A stretch of 64,000 bases of DNA from Paratractidigestivibacter sp003150175 (GCF_964283195.1 NZ_CAXYLH010000005.1); one strand, 5' to 3'; numbered from the stretch's first letter, positions 15,926-25,167 are shown. Numbers and translations: made by a program. Notes: generated by a model from the sequence alone, not told the origin.

Positions 15926-17950
15926 ATGGATCTGTCTCTGCTGATTGTCATAGTGTGCGCGGTCATCGCCGTCGTGTTCATAGCGCTGTTCCTCGTCTTC
16001 GGGCGTTCCGAGGCCGCCTACACCTTCGACATCGGCGGCGGCGCCCCGCGGGCCTCCGGAGGCCGGGACGAGTCGGCCGAGACGACCTACTCCTCGCGAC
16101 TCGTCGGGTTCGCCGCCGTCATCGGCGCGATCTTCGCCGCGCTTCTCGCGCGACTCTGGTCCATGCAGCTCGTCTCCAGCGACGAGTACACCAAGGAAGC
16201 CGAGTCCAACCGCACGAGGACCGTCACCACCGCTGCCCCACGCGGCAGGATACTCGACCGCAACGGCGCCGAGATCGTGTCGAACCGCTCGAGCCTGACC
16301 GTCGTGGCGGACGCGGACGTGGCCGACGACGAGGTGGAGATGCAGCTGCTCGCCAACCTGATCGGCATGCCGCGCCAGGCTGTCTACCGCAAGGTCATCG
16401 ACTCCTCCGAGGGCGCCCAGTCCGTGAGGACCGTCGCCACCGACGTCTCGCGCCGGGTCGTGGCCTACCTCGGCGAGCACCCGGCCGCCTTCTCTGGCGT
16501 CTCCGTCCAGCAGCGCTCCCAGCGTTCCTACCCGCAAGGGACGCTGGCGGCCCACGTCGTCGGCTACACCGGCACCGTGACGGCCGAGCAGCTGGAGGCA
16601 TCGGGATCCGATGACTCCTCGGTCCAGTACAAGTCCGGTGACGTCGTCGGCCAGGCCGGCGTCGAGGCCATGTACGAGAGCATCCTGCAGGGTATCCGGG
16701 GCGAGCAGACCGTCTACGTCGATTCCAACGGAAAGATCCTGCAGTCCTCGACCAAGATCGACCCGCAGAGCGGCAGCGACGTCGTGCTCACCATTGACTC
16801 CGGCATCCAAAAGGCCGCCGAGGATTCTCTCGAGAAGGTACTGACGGAGCTCAGGCAGAAGGGCAAGAACCCCGCAGGCGGCAGCGTCGTCTGCCTCGAC
16901 TGCACGAACGGCGAGGTCCTCGCGATGGCGAGCGCCCCTACCTTCTCGCCCTCGATCTTCGTAGGCGGCATCGCGAACTCGGACTGGGAGGGGCTCACCA
17001 ACGAGGCCTCCAACTATCCGCTGCTCAACCGTGCCATCTCGGGCCAGTACCCCTCGGCGTCCACCATCAAGCCCTTCACATCCTTCGCCGCGCTCGACAA
17101 TGGCATCGCGACGCCTCAGTCTGGCTATGTCTGTAACGGCTGGTGGACGGGTCTCGGCGAGGCCTACGGCATGTGGTGCTACAACCACGACGGCCATGGA
17201 GGGCTGAACCTGCAGCAGGGCATCACATTCTCGTGCGACGTCGTTTTCTACGAGATTGGCAAGGGCTTTTCGAACTCCAGCAACAAGGACGGCATGCAAC
17301 AGAAGTTCCGCCAGTACGGCTTCGGCTCCGCCACGGGGATCGACCTGCCGAGCGAGGCCGTGGGCCGCGTTCCCGATGCCGCCTGGAAGTGGGACTATTT
17401 CTCGAGCCTGCCCGACGCGGACCGCGAGTGGCACCCCGGCGACTACTGCAACATCGCCATCGGCCAGGGCGACATCCTCGTCACTTGCTTGCAGATTGCG
17501 CACGCGTACTCCAGCATCGCTAACCGAGGGCCCGTCTTCAAGCCGCACGTGCTCAAGTGCGTCAAGAGCAACATCGGTAACGGCTCGGTGATCGACTACA
17601 AGGTCTCGCAGACCGACGATATCAGCGAGGAAGATGATTACCGCGACCTCGTTGAGCGGGGCCTCGAGGGCGTGATCTATGAGGAGAGCGAGAGCCAGGC
17701 GGCCCACTGGACGAACCTCAACGTGAAGGTCGCGGGAAAGACGGGCACCGGCGAGCAGACCTCCGTCGGCAGGAACATCTGCTGGATGGTCGCCTACGCA
17801 CCCGCTGACGACCCCAAGTACGTCGTCGCGGCGAACGTCGACGGCGGCGATTGGGGCTCGACCACGGCCATGCTCGTCGCCCGCGACGTTCTCGGGCAGA
17901 TCTATGGCCAGCCCGACACCGCGACGACCGTTTCCGACACCACCGATTAG
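15926..17950 (+). CDS. mrdA: Penicillin-binding protein 2 (elongation transpeptidase)
   Basis: Class B transpeptidase that cross-links peptidoglycan during elongation together with RodA. It is 674 aa. The usual PBP2 dimerisation domain follows the membrane part and includes RGRILDRNGAEIVSNR at ~110. The transpeptidase motifs are S-T-I-K in PSASTIKPF, S-C-D in TFSCDVVFYEIG (an SxD form is also normal in E. coli PBP2), and K-T-G in AGKTGTGE. Two hydrophobic segments are predicted (~4-24 and ~60-80) rather than one, which gives an unusual extra N-terminal hairpin. Confidence 0.94.
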   Translation: MDLSLLIVIVCAVIAVVFIALFLVFGRSEAAYTFDIGGGAPRASGGRDESAETTYSSRLVGFAAVIGAIFAALLARLWSMQLVSSDEYTKEAESNRTRTVTTAAPRGRILDRNGAEIVSNRSSLTVVADADVADDEVEMQLLANLIGMPRQAVYRKVIDSSEGAQSVRTVATDVSRRVVAYLGEHPAAFSGVSVQQRSQRSYPQGTLAAHVVGYTGTVTAEQLEASGSDDSSVQYKSGDVVGQAGVEAMYESILQGIRGEQTVYVDSNGKILQSSTKIDPQSGSDVVLTIDSGIQKAAEDSLEKVLTELRQKGKNPAGGSVVCLDCTNGEVLAMASAPTFSPSIFVGGIANSDWEGLTNEASNYPLLNRAISGQYPSASTIKPFTSFAALDNGIATPQSGYVCNGWWTGLGEAYGMWCYNHDGHGGLNLQQGITFSCDVVFYEIGKGFSNSSNKDGMQQKFRQYGFGSATGIDLPSEAVGRVPDAAWKWDYFSSLPDADREWHPGDYCNIAIGQGDILVTCLQIAHAYSSIANRGPVFKPHVLKCVKSNIGNGSVIDYKVSQTDDISEEDDYRDLVERGLEGVIYEESESQAAHWTNLNVKVAGKTGTGEQTSVGRNICWMVAYAPADDPKYVVAANVDGGDWGSTTAMLVARDVLGQIYGQPDTATTVSDTTD

Positions 17951-17967
17951 CCTGGGAGGACCCTTCC

Positions 17968-19194
17968 ATGCCATCCAAATCAATGACGGGGCTGGGCACG
18001 GCCACCGGCGGCATCCTCGGCAGGGCCGCCGACAAGATGCTCGGCAACGATGAGCGCAGGGCCAGGATCTCGGGCGGCCGCGGGCCATTGGGCGACCTCT
18101 ATCTCTCGCAGCTCATCCCCGCGGCGCTCCTTGTCATCGTCGGCGTCGTCACCATATGGTCCGCGTCGCTCACCATTGCCGAGGCGCGCTTCTCGAGCCA
18201 TCTGGTCGGCATAGCCATGGGAGCCTTCCTCGCCTTCCTCGTGTGGCGCTACGACACGCGCGCGCTTTCCGGTATGGTCACGACGCTGCTCGTCATCGAC
18301 TGCGTGCTCATGGTCTTGCCGCATTTCCCGGGCCTCGGCTTCGAGGCGAAGGGCATGACAGGCTGGGTCCAGCTGCCGCTCATCCACTTCCGGTTCCAGC
18401 CCTCCGAGCCCGCCAAGCTCGTCACGATCCTGCTCATGGCGGCCGCGAGCGCCCAGTACAACGGGAAGATCGAGACCTTCACGGACTATGCCAAGCTCTG
18501 TGGCACGCTGCTTCTGCCCCTCGGCCTGCTCGTCATGACCGACCTCGGCACGGGCCTCGTGATCCTCTTTGCTGGTGCGGCCATCATCATCTGCTCGGGC
18601 GCGCCCTCCAAGTGGGTCGTGCCCACGATCGCGCTCATCGTCGGCGCCGTCGCGCTCGTCGTGTGGTCGTCCATGACGCCGGGTCTCCCTCACGTCCTCA
18701 AGGATTACCAGATCAAGCGCCTGATCGTCTTTGTCGATGAGGCGGCCGACCCGAAGGGCTACGGCTATAACCTGCGCCAGGCGAAGATTGCGGTCGGCTC
18801 CGGCGGGTTTTTGGGCAAGGGCATCGGCAACGCCTCGCAGGCTGGCTCCGGGTTTCTTCCCGAGGCCCACACGGACTTCGTGTTCGCGCTGTTCGCGGAG
18901 CAGTTCGGCTTCGTCGGCTCGGTGCTCCTGCTCGCGCTCTTCGCTTGGATGATCCTCGCGACGCTGCTGCTCGCCATGAGGATCGACAACCTCTTCAGCA
19001 AGATGCTGCTCGTCGGCTGCTGCGGCATGTGGACCTTCCAGGTGCTCGAGAACATCGGCATGTGCATCGGCATCATGCCCATCACGGGCATCCCGCTGCC
19101 CTTCATCAGCTTCGGCTCGTCGTCCATGGTCTCGCAGCTCATGGCCGTGGGCATGGTACAGTCTGTCTGGCGTCACCGCCAGAAGGCGGCGTAG
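17968..19194 (+). CDS. rodA: SEDS peptidoglycan polymerase RodA
   Basis: Multi-pass glycosyltransferase that polymerises lipid II and pairs with PBP2. It is 408 aa from an ATG with GGGAGG upstream. About ten membrane helices follow a ~45-residue charged cytoplasmic N-terminus. SEDS motifs visible are FRFQPSEPAK, YQIKRLIVFVD, GYNLRQAKIAVGSGG and GSGFLPEAHTDFVFA, then the C-terminal PLPFISFGSSS. FtsW is the alternative; PBP2 immediately upstream and the mre genes argue for RodA. Confidence 0.94.
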   Translation: MPSKSMTGLGTATGGILGRAADKMLGNDERRARISGGRGPLGDLYLSQLIPAALLVIVGVVTIWSASLTIAEARFSSHLVGIAMGAFLAFLVWRYDTRALSGMVTTLLVIDCVLMVLPHFPGLGFEAKGMTGWVQLPLIHFRFQPSEPAKLVTILLMAAASAQYNGKIETFTDYAKLCGTLLLPLGLLVMTDLGTGLVILFAGAAIIICSGAPSKWVVPTIALIVGAVALVVWSSMTPGLPHVLKDYQIKRLIVFVDEAADPKGYGYNLRQAKIAVGSGGFLGKGIGNASQAGSGFLPEAHTDFVFALFAEQFGFVGSVLLLALFAWMILATLLLAMRIDNLFSKMLLVGCCGMWTFQVLENIGMCIGIMPITGIPLPFISFGSSSMVSQLMAVGMVQSVWRHRQKAA

Positions 19195-19215
19195 GGACAC
19201 AAAGGGGAGGGTCAC

Positions 19216-20259
19216 ATGGCGCGTCGCGCTGAACATGGCAAGAAAGGAAGCTCAGGGTTCCCGCTCTCGGGCCTCTTTGATGTGGCTTCCGCCGGGAGGG
19301 AGAGCCTCGACGCGATGGACGGCGAGGTACACGTCCGTGTCCGCGTGGGCGCCTTCTGCGACCGCTCGCTCGCCCTCGCCGCGAAGGACGCCCTCACGGC
19401 TCGGCGCGCCGGGGGCATCGTCGAGGTCATGGGCCTTGCCGGGGCCGTCGCCTCGGCGTCTAACCCCGACGCGGTCATCGTGCTCGTGGGGCCCGGCGAG
19501 CAGGGCGTCTTTGACATCGCGTCCCGCTGCGCCTCGGCGGGCGTGCCCTGCGGGATCGTCGCCGAGTCCGCGCTCGACGTCCCTTCGCTCGGCTCCTTGG
19601 GCGACGGCGCCCCCGCGCTCATCAGCGCCTCGGACCCCTCCGCGCTCGCGCCCAAGCTCGCGGGCTGGCTCGCCCGCTCGGTCCCCAGCCCGGTGACGCT
19701 CGCCGCGAACTTCCCGTTCTGCCGAGACGCCGCAGTGGGGCTGCTCACCTCGCGGTGCGCGGCGGAGAACGCCGCGGTGGGCGCCATCCCGCTCATCCCC
19801 GGGTCCGACTACCCGATCATGTGCATCAACCAGGCCAAGCTCGCCCTCGACATCGCCGCCTGCTACGGTCGGGGCGTGGAGCTCTCGCGCATGGTCGAGG
19901 TCGGCGGCGTCCTCGGCGCCGGGCTCGCCTACCGCTCCATCGCGCGCTTCTTTGCCGGGCTCGTCCCCGGGCTCGGCTGGGCGCTGAAGGCCGGCATGGG
20001 CTATGCCGGCACCGTCGCCACGGCGAAGGCGGTCCAGGCGCGCTTCGACCCTCCGGTATCCCGGCAGGGGAGAGCCGCCTCATCGCCCGAAGGCAGCGAG
20101 CCTGCGCCCGGGTCATCCCCGGAGCCCTCCCGTGCCGCCTCCGCGCTTCCCTGCGCGCCTTCTCGCCGCGCGCGGTCGCGAGCCGAGGCCGACTGCACGG
20201 GCGCCGATTCCGGCTACCTCGTGATACCCGTCGACGACCAGTCAGGAGCCTCCGAGTGA
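19216..20259 (+). CDS. Unknown protein with DUF697-like C-terminal region
   Basis: It is 347 aa and not a recognised enzyme. Residues ~35-185 form an alternating alpha/beta region (VIVLVGPGEQGVFD, VPCGIVAES) that resembles a P-loop or receiver-like fold without Walker motifs. Residues ~195-275 (IPLIPGSDYPIMCINQAK, then hydrophobic Gly-rich helices) resemble the DUF697 membrane-associated domain. The last ~70 residues are Pro/Ser/Arg-rich and probably disordered. It sits between rodA and the radical-SAM gene, with a GTGA overlap to the latter, so it is co-transcribed with the elongation genes. Confidence 0.6.
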   Translation: MARRAEHGKKGSSGFPLSGLFDVASAGRESLDAMDGEVHVRVRVGAFCDRSLALAAKDALTARRAGGIVEVMGLAGAVASASNPDAVIVLVGPGEQGVFDIASRCASAGVPCGIVAESALDVPSLGSLGDGAPALISASDPSALAPKLAGWLARSVPSPVTLAANFPFCRDAAVGLLTSRCAAENAAVGAIPLIPGSDYPIMCINQAKLALDIAACYGRGVELSRMVEVGGVLGAGLAYRSIARFFAGLVPGLGWALKAGMGYAGTVATAKAVQARFDPPVSRQGRAASSPEGSEPAPGSSPEPSRAASALPCAPSRRARSRAEADCTGADSGYLVIPVDDQSGASE

Positions 20260-22133
20260 AGGCAAAGCGAGAGAACCTCTTCCACCTGCTCGAGCCGCTG
20301 CTTCCGCACGTGGAGCACCCGAGCCGCTACCTCGATCACGAGTGGGGCGCCTGCGAGGAGCAGGACGGGCCCTTCCACCTGTGCATGTGCTATGCCGACG
20401 TCTATGAGGTGGGGCAGCCCAACCTCGGCGTCTCCATCCTCTACAACACGGTGAACGCGCAGCCGGGCATGAGCTGCGAGCGCGCCTACCTCCCATGGAC
20501 GGACATGAGCGCGCTCATGCGCGAGCGAAGGGTTCCCATGCTCTCGCTCGAGGGCGCCGCGCCGCTCGCGTCCTTCGACGCCGTGGGCTTCACGCTCGCC
20601 CATGAGCTCATCTGGACGAACGTGCTCGAGGCCCTCGACCTCGCGGGCATCGCCCTCACGAGCGACGGGCGCGACGAGGACGACCCCATCATCCTCGCGG
20701 GCGGGCCTTCTGCCTGGAACTGTGAGCCGATGGCGCCCGTCTTCGACGCGGTGCTGCTCGGCGACGGCGAGGAGTCGATCGTCGAGGTCTGCGCCCGCAT
20801 CCGCGACTGCCGCGAGAAGGGCATGGCGCGCGCGGACCTCCTTTGTTCGCTGGCGGAGCTGCCCGGCGTCTACGTGCCCTCGCTCTACGACATCGTGGTC
20901 GACGAGACCTCGACCCGCTGGGGGTACGCCGTGCCGAGGCCCGGGACCCCTGCCCGCGAGGTCGTGCTCAAGAGCTGCATCCCCGATCTGGCCGCCACGC
21001 CCCCCGTCGCGGCTAAGATCGTTCCGTATATGGGTATCGTCCAAGACCGTCTCTCGCTCGAGATCCTGCGCGGCTGCGCCCGCGGCTGCCGCTTCTGCCA
21101 GGCGGGCATGACGTACCGCCCGGTGCGCGAGCGCCCCGCCGACCAGATCGTGCAGGCGGGGGAGGAGGGGCTCGCCGCGAGCGGCCACGACGAGATCAGC
21201 CTGACGTCGCTTTCCACCACCGACCACTCCCAGTGCGCCCAGATCCTCAACTGCATGCACGCCGACCTCTCGGGCCGCGGCATCCGCGTGTCCATCCCCT
21301 CGCAGCGCCTCGACTCCTTCGGGGTCGAGATGGCCATGGCGGTCGGCGCCGGAAAGAAGGGCGGCCTCACCTTCGCGCCCGAGGCCGGCAGCCAGCGGCT
21401 CCGCGACGTCATCAACAAGAACGTGACCGAGGACGACCTGGAGCGCGCCGCGCGCAACGCCTTCGAGAACGGCTGGCGCCGCTGCAAGCTCTACTTCATG
21501 ATGGGCCTGCCGACCGAGACCGACGAGGACGTCGTAGGTATCGTCCGCGCTGCCGAGCGCGTCCTCGAGATCGGCCGCGAGGTCGTGGGCAAGGGCCCGA
21601 AGAGCGGCGTTTCGGTCACGATCTCGGTCGCAGTCTTCGTCCCTAAGTGCTACACCGCCTTCCAGTGGGCGGGCCAGCTCGCTCCCGCGGAGGTCCGCAG
21701 GCGCCAGCAGCTGCTCCTGCACTCCTGCAACGACCGCGGCGTCAGGATCAACTACCACGACTCATCGACCTCGCTCGTCGAGGGGGCCATCTCCAAGATG
21801 GGGCGCGACGGTTTCAGGCTCCTTCTGGAGGCATGGCGCCGCGGGTGCCGCTTCGACGCCTGGACGAGCGAGTTCTCGTTCGACCGCTGGAGCGAGGCGG
21901 CAGCCGCCTGCGGCTACGACCTCGAGGACATCGCCTGCGAGGAGTTCCCCGTGGACGCCCGGCTTCCCTGGGACCACACCTCACCCGGCGTCTCGAAGGG
22001 ATTTCTGCAGCGCGAGTGGCGCCGCGCCGCGCAGGGCGTCACCACGCCGGACTGCACGCGCGAAAGCTGCGTCGGCTGCGGCGTGTGCCCGACCTTGGGA
22101 GTGAAGAACGTGATCTGTGAGGAGCGCAAATGA
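20256..22133 (+). CDS. TIGR03960-family radical SAM protein
   Basis: It is 625 aa; the GTG start overlaps the preceding stop (GTGA). An N-terminal B12-binding-like region (~1-230) precedes the radical SAM core, with the CxxxCxxC iron-sulfur motif in CARGCRFCQAG. A Cys cluster at the C-terminus (CTRESCVGCGVCPTLGVK) could bind a second metal or Fe-S centre. Proteins of this family always pair with a DUF2344 partner, here the next gene. The reaction is unknown. The position before rplU-rpmA, shared with many Actinobacteria and Clostridia, hints at a ribosome or tRNA modification role, by inference. Confidence 0.88.
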   Translation: MKAKRENLFHLLEPLLPHVEHPSRYLDHEWGACEEQDGPFHLCMCYADVYEVGQPNLGVSILYNTVNAQPGMSCERAYLPWTDMSALMRERRVPMLSLEGAAPLASFDAVGFTLAHELIWTNVLEALDLAGIALTSDGRDEDDPIILAGGPSAWNCEPMAPVFDAVLLGDGEESIVEVCARIRDCREKGMARADLLCSLAELPGVYVPSLYDIVVDETSTRWGYAVPRPGTPAREVVLKSCIPDLAATPPVAAKIVPYMGIVQDRLSLEILRGCARGCRFCQAGMTYRPVRERPADQIVQAGEEGLAASGHDEISLTSLSTTDHSQCAQILNCMHADLSGRGIRVSIPSQRLDSFGVEMAMAVGAGKKGGLTFAPEAGSQRLRDVINKNVTEDDLERAARNAFENGWRRCKLYFMMGLPTETDEDVVGIVRAAERVLEIGREVVGKGPKSGVSVTISVAVFVPKCYTAFQWAGQLAPAEVRRRQQLLLHSCNDRGVRINYHDSSTSLVEGAISKMGRDGFRLLLEAWRRGCRFDAWTSEFSFDRWSEAAAACGYDLEDIACEEFPVDARLPWDHTSPGVSKGFLQREWRRAAQGVTTPDCTRESCVGCGVCPTLGVKNVICEERK

Positions 22134-22885
22134 GCGGTGCCAGGCCCCAGCCGTGGGGAGACGCGAAGCCCCAGGACCTCTCGCTCATCAAGGAGCTCCC
22201 GCGCCTGCGCGTCGAGTACGCGAAGGGCGACCGCCTCGCCTTCCTCGGCCACCTCGAGGTGCTCGAGACGATCAACCGCTGCATCCGCCGCGCGCAGCTG
22301 CCCTTCTCCATCGGCAACGGCTTCGCCCGGCGCATGCGCATCCAGTTCTCGCAGGCGCTGCCCGTCGGCGCGTCGTCGGTGTGCGAGTACTTCGACCTGC
22401 GGCTCTCTGAGGAGGTGCCCGTGGACGAGGTGCTCGTGAGCCTGCGGGCCGCGACCCCGCTGGCGCTCGCGCCCTCGCGCGCGGCCTACGTCGACGGGCG
22501 CGCGCCCGCGCTCGAGAGCTGGCTCACCCGTTCCTGCTGGAAGGTGCTCGTGCTCGACTGCGCCGTCGGCGCGTCCGAGCTCTCCGGGCGCATCGGCGCC
22601 GTCCGCGACGCCGGCGTCATGGAGTACCTGCGCGGGGACAAAAAGAAGTCCATCGACGTTTCGGGCGCGCTCGTCTCGTGGGAGTGCGCAGACGTCAAGG
22701 GCGGCGTCGCGCTCGCGCTCGACACGCGCTCGAGCAACGCCGGCGCGCTGCGCCCGCAGCTCCTCATCGACCACGCGCTTGCGGGCGCAGCGGGCGAGGC
22801 GCGCGGCTACGACTGCCTCAAGGTCTGCCGCACCTCCCAGGCACACGAGGACGCCAATAGTGGCCTTCTTGTGAATCCGCTCTAG
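22130..22885 (+). CDS. TIGR03936-family (DUF2344) radical-SAM-linked protein
   Basis: It is 251 aa; the ATG overlaps the stop of the radical SAM gene (ATGA). The N-terminal block LRVEYAKGDRLAFLGHLEVLETINRCIRRAQLPF and the following GF..R.R..F..ALPVG segment are typical of DUF2344. In some bacteria this domain is fused to the radical SAM protein, which supports a complex. It may bind RNA or the substrate of the partner enzyme; function is unknown. It is the last gene before the rplU promoter. Confidence 0.88.
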   Translation: MSGARPQPWGDAKPQDLSLIKELPRLRVEYAKGDRLAFLGHLEVLETINRCIRRAQLPFSIGNGFARRMRIQFSQALPVGASSVCEYFDLRLSEEVPVDEVLVSLRAATPLALAPSRAAYVDGRAPALESWLTRSCWKVLVLDCAVGASELSGRIGAVRDAGVMEYLRGDKKKSIDVSGALVSWECADVKGGVALALDTRSSNAGALRPQLLIDHALAGAAGEARGYDCLKVCRTSQAHEDANSGLLVNPL

Positions 22886-22888
22886 ATG

Positions 22889-22919
22889 TTGCGCCTTTTG
22901 GGCCGATTACCTCTATATT
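22889..22919 (+). promoter_or_regulatory. Candidate promoter of rplU-rpmA
   Basis: TTGCGC (22889-22894) and TATATT (22914-22919) are 19 bases apart, just after the preceding stop codon. The -10 box is good, but the spacing is longer than ideal. Confidence 0.5.
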
Positions 22920-22924
22920 CATAC

Positions 22925-23073
22925 AAGTTGCCTGACTGCCGACGACCAGTTGGTACCGCTACCGTTTCCCCGGTGGGACCCAGCTGGTCAACAACATGCT
23001 CCGTTGACTGGTCAGAGCGGCTTGAGTAATATGAGTGACTGTTGCACTAACGCCAGCAATGAAGGGTTCAAGA
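22925..23073 (+). ncRNA. Structured leader RNA of rplU (L21-leader-like)
   Basis: About 150 untranslated bases precede rplU. They contain a large hairpin in which GACCAG pairs with CTGGTC around a GC-rich centre (~22938-22990), followed by repeated CTGGTCA elements. L21 mRNAs in many Gram-positives carry autoregulatory leaders, so L21 or another r-protein may bind here. I judged this by eye from pairing and position; I cannot confirm a match to the known consensus. Confidence 0.45.
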
Positions 23074-23382
23074 ATGTACGCAATCATCGCAACTGGTGGC
23101 AAGCAGTATAAGGTTGCCGAGGGCGACGTCCTCGCCGTCGAGAAGCTCGATGTGCAGCCTGGCGACAAGGTGGAGCTCCCCGTCCTGCTTCTGAGCGACG
23201 GCAAGTCCACGGTCGTTGGCTCTGCCCCCCTCCAGGACAAGACCGTCACCGCCGAGGTCCTCGAGCAGTTCAAGGGCGAGAAGGTCCGTGTCTTCAAGTT
23301 CAAGAAGCGCAAGCGCTATCAGCGTGACAAGGGTCACCGTCAGCAGCTGACGAAGATCAAGATCGCTTCCATCAACGCTTAG
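23074..23382 (+). CDS. rplU: 50S ribosomal protein L21
   Basis: Large-subunit protein that binds 23S rRNA. It is 102 aa with the standard start MYAIIATGGKQYKV and the FKFKKRKRYQRDKGHRQ basic block typical of L21. ATG at 23074 is chosen over an upstream in-frame start because the family begins here and AAGGG lies 8 bases before it. It forms an operon with rpmA. Confidence 0.98.
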   Translation: MYAIIATGGKQYKVAEGDVLAVEKLDVQPGDKVELPVLLLSDGKSTVVGSAPLQDKTVTAEVLEQFKGEKVRVFKFKKRKRYQRDKGHRQQLTKIKIASINA

Positions 23383-23417
23383 TCAGTTTTCCCGGTTACC
23401 GAAAGCAGGTAATTTCT

Positions 23418-23666
23418 ATGGCACACAAGAAGGGCCAGGGCACTTCTAAGAACGGTCGCGACTCGCAGGCGCAGCGCCTCGGCACCAAGCGCTTCGGCGG
23501 CCAGAACGTCAAGGCCGGCGAGATCCTCGTCCGTCAGCGCGGCACCCACATCCACCCCGGCGAGAACGTCGGCATCGGCAAGGACGACACCCTGTTCGCC
23601 CTCAAGGCCGGCAAGGTGGAGTTCACCAAGGGCGTCAAGCACATGGTCCACGTCCGCGAGGCGTAG
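23418..23666 (+). CDS. rpmA: 50S ribosomal protein L27
   Basis: Large-subunit protein whose N-terminal tail reaches the peptidyl-transferase centre. It is 82 aa. It begins MAHKKGQGTSKNGRDS, so it lacks the cleavable N-terminal extension that Firmicutes L27 carries. This fits an actinobacterial origin. It lies 35 bases after rplU and ends just before a strong terminator. Confidence 0.98.
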   Translation: MAHKKGQGTSKNGRDSQAQRLGTKRFGGQNVKAGEILVRQRGTHIHPGENVGIGKDDTLFALKAGKVEFTKGVKHMVHVREA

Positions 23667-23691
23667 ATTCTCTTTTTGATTGTTCTTATTT

Positions 23692-23723
23692 GGGGCCCTG
23701 CATACGCGGGGTCCCTCTTTTTA
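23692..23723 (+). terminator. Terminator of the rplU-rpmA operon
   Basis: GGGGCCCTGC-ATAC-GCGGGGTCCC forms a 10-bp stem with two G-U pairs and is followed by TCTTTTT. A TATACT box just downstream (23730-23735) may be the -10 element for obgE, although no good -35 is seen. Confidence 0.85.
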
Positions 23724-23775
23724 TCTGGCTATACTCTTTTGCAGTAACAAGAGACGCACGACTTTGGAGCCGCAC

Positions 23776-25167
23776 GTGGACAACACCTTCACCGATCTTT
23801 CCCACATCAACGTCAAGGGCGGCGACGGCGGCGCCGGCTGCATGTCGTTCCGCCGCGAGGCGTTCGTGCCCAAGGGCGGCCCCGACGGCGGCGACGGCGG
23901 GCACGGCGGCGACGTCGTGGTCGTGGCCGACGCGCAGCTCTCGTCGCTGATCGACTACCGCTACAAGCACCACTTCCGCGCCGAGCGCGGCACGCACGGC
24001 AAGGGCGCCAAGCGCCACGGCTCCGACGGCGCCGACCTCATCCTCAAGGTCCCCCTGGGCACGGTCGTGCGCGAGCTCGACGCCCAGACGCAGAAGCCCG
24101 TCTGCGAGCTCGCCGACCTCACGCAGCCGGGGGAGCGCGTCATCGTCGCCCCCGGCGGCCGCGGTGGCCTCGGCAACACGCACTTCGTCACCTCCGTGCG
24201 CCGCGCCCCCGCCTTCGCAGAGAAGGGCGAGCCCGCCATCGAGCACTGGATCGAGCTCGAGATGAAGCTCATGGCCGACGCCGCCCTGGTGGGCATGCCC
24301 TCGGTGGGCAAGAGCTCCATCATCGCGCGCATCTCGGCCGCGCGCCCCAAGGTCGCCGACTACCCCTTCACGACGCTCATCCCCAACCTCGGCGTCGCCC
24401 GCGCGGCCAACGGCCAGTCGTTCGTCGCGGCGGACGTCCCCGGCCTCATCGAGGGCGCGAGCGAGGGCAAGGGCCTCGGCCATCAGTTCCTGCGCCACAT
24501 CGAGCGCACCGCCCTTATCCTGCACGTCGTCGACGTCACGGGCGGCTACGAGGGCCGCGACGTCGTGGAGGACTATCGCACCATCAACGCCGAGCTCGCG
24601 GCCTACGCCTCCGAGCTCTCCGAGCGCCCGCAGATGGTGATCGCGAACAAATGCGACCTCCCCGGCTACGAGGGCCAGATCGAGCGCCTGCGCGCCGCCG
24701 CGGAGGCGGACGGCCACGAGTTCTTCGCGGTCTCGGCCGCGACGGGCCTCGGCCTCGACGAGCTCGTGACCAAAGTGGCCGCCCAGGTGGCGGTGCTGCG
24801 CGAGGAGCTCAAGGCCGCCGAGCCCGAGCGAGACCTCTCCGAGCAGTGGGAGCGCAACCGCCAGCGCAGGGACAACGCCCTTCGCATCACCCGCGAGGAC
24901 GGCTGCGCCTGGCGCGTCTCCGGCGGGTCCATCGAGCGCATGGTCGTTCAGACCGACTGGGACAACGAGGACGCCGTCGCCTACCTGCAGCACCGCTTCT
25001 CGCGCTGCGGCCTCGACGAGAAGCTCCGCCGCGCGGGCGCCGTCACCGGCGACGAGGTGCGCATCCTCGGCTTCGCCTTCAACTACGAGGGCGACGACGA
25101 GCCCGACGAGTTCGCCGAGCTCCGCGAAGACGAGGCCGTCTTTGTCGACGGGGAGGCTGAGGAGTAG
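23776..25167 (+). CDS. obgE: GTPase Obg/CgtA
   Basis: Ribosome-associated GTPase needed for 50S assembly and stress control. It is 463 aa from a GTG with TTGGAG upstream. It has the Gly-rich Obg fold (~1-160, GGDGGAGCMSFRREAFVPKGGPDGG), the GTPase domain with G1 GMPSVGKSS, G3 DVPGLIEGA and G4 NKCD, and the C-terminal OCT domain (~350-430) found in Actinobacteria and Firmicutes. It overlaps proB by one base (TAGTG). Confidence 0.96.
   Translation: MDNTFTDLSHINVKGGDGGAGCMSFRREAFVPKGGPDGGDGGHGGDVVVVADAQLSSLIDYRYKHHFRAERGTHGKGAKRHGSDGADLILKVPLGTVVRELDAQTQKPVCELADLTQPGERVIVAPGGRGGLGNTHFVTSVRRAPAFAEKGEPAIEHWIELEMKLMADAALVGMPSVGKSSIIARISAARPKVADYPFTTLIPNLGVARAANGQSFVAADVPGLIEGASEGKGLGHQFLRHIERTALILHVVDVTGGYEGRDVVEDYRTINAELAAYASELSERPQMVIANKCDLPGYEGQIERLRAAAEADGHEFFAVSAATGLGLDELVTKVAAQVAVLREELKAAEPERDLSEQWERNRQRRDNALRITREDGCAWRVSGGSIERMVVQTDWDNEDAVAYLQHRFSRCGLDEKLRRAGAVTGDEVRILGFAFNYEGDDEPDEFAELREDEAVFVDGEAEE

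Noticed and set aside
15353..18088. 911-codon minus-strand frame opposite mreD-mrdA
   Set aside because: It is antisense to well-recognised genes, with no motif and a product dominated by Ala, Gly, Arg and Val. A codon-bias artefact.
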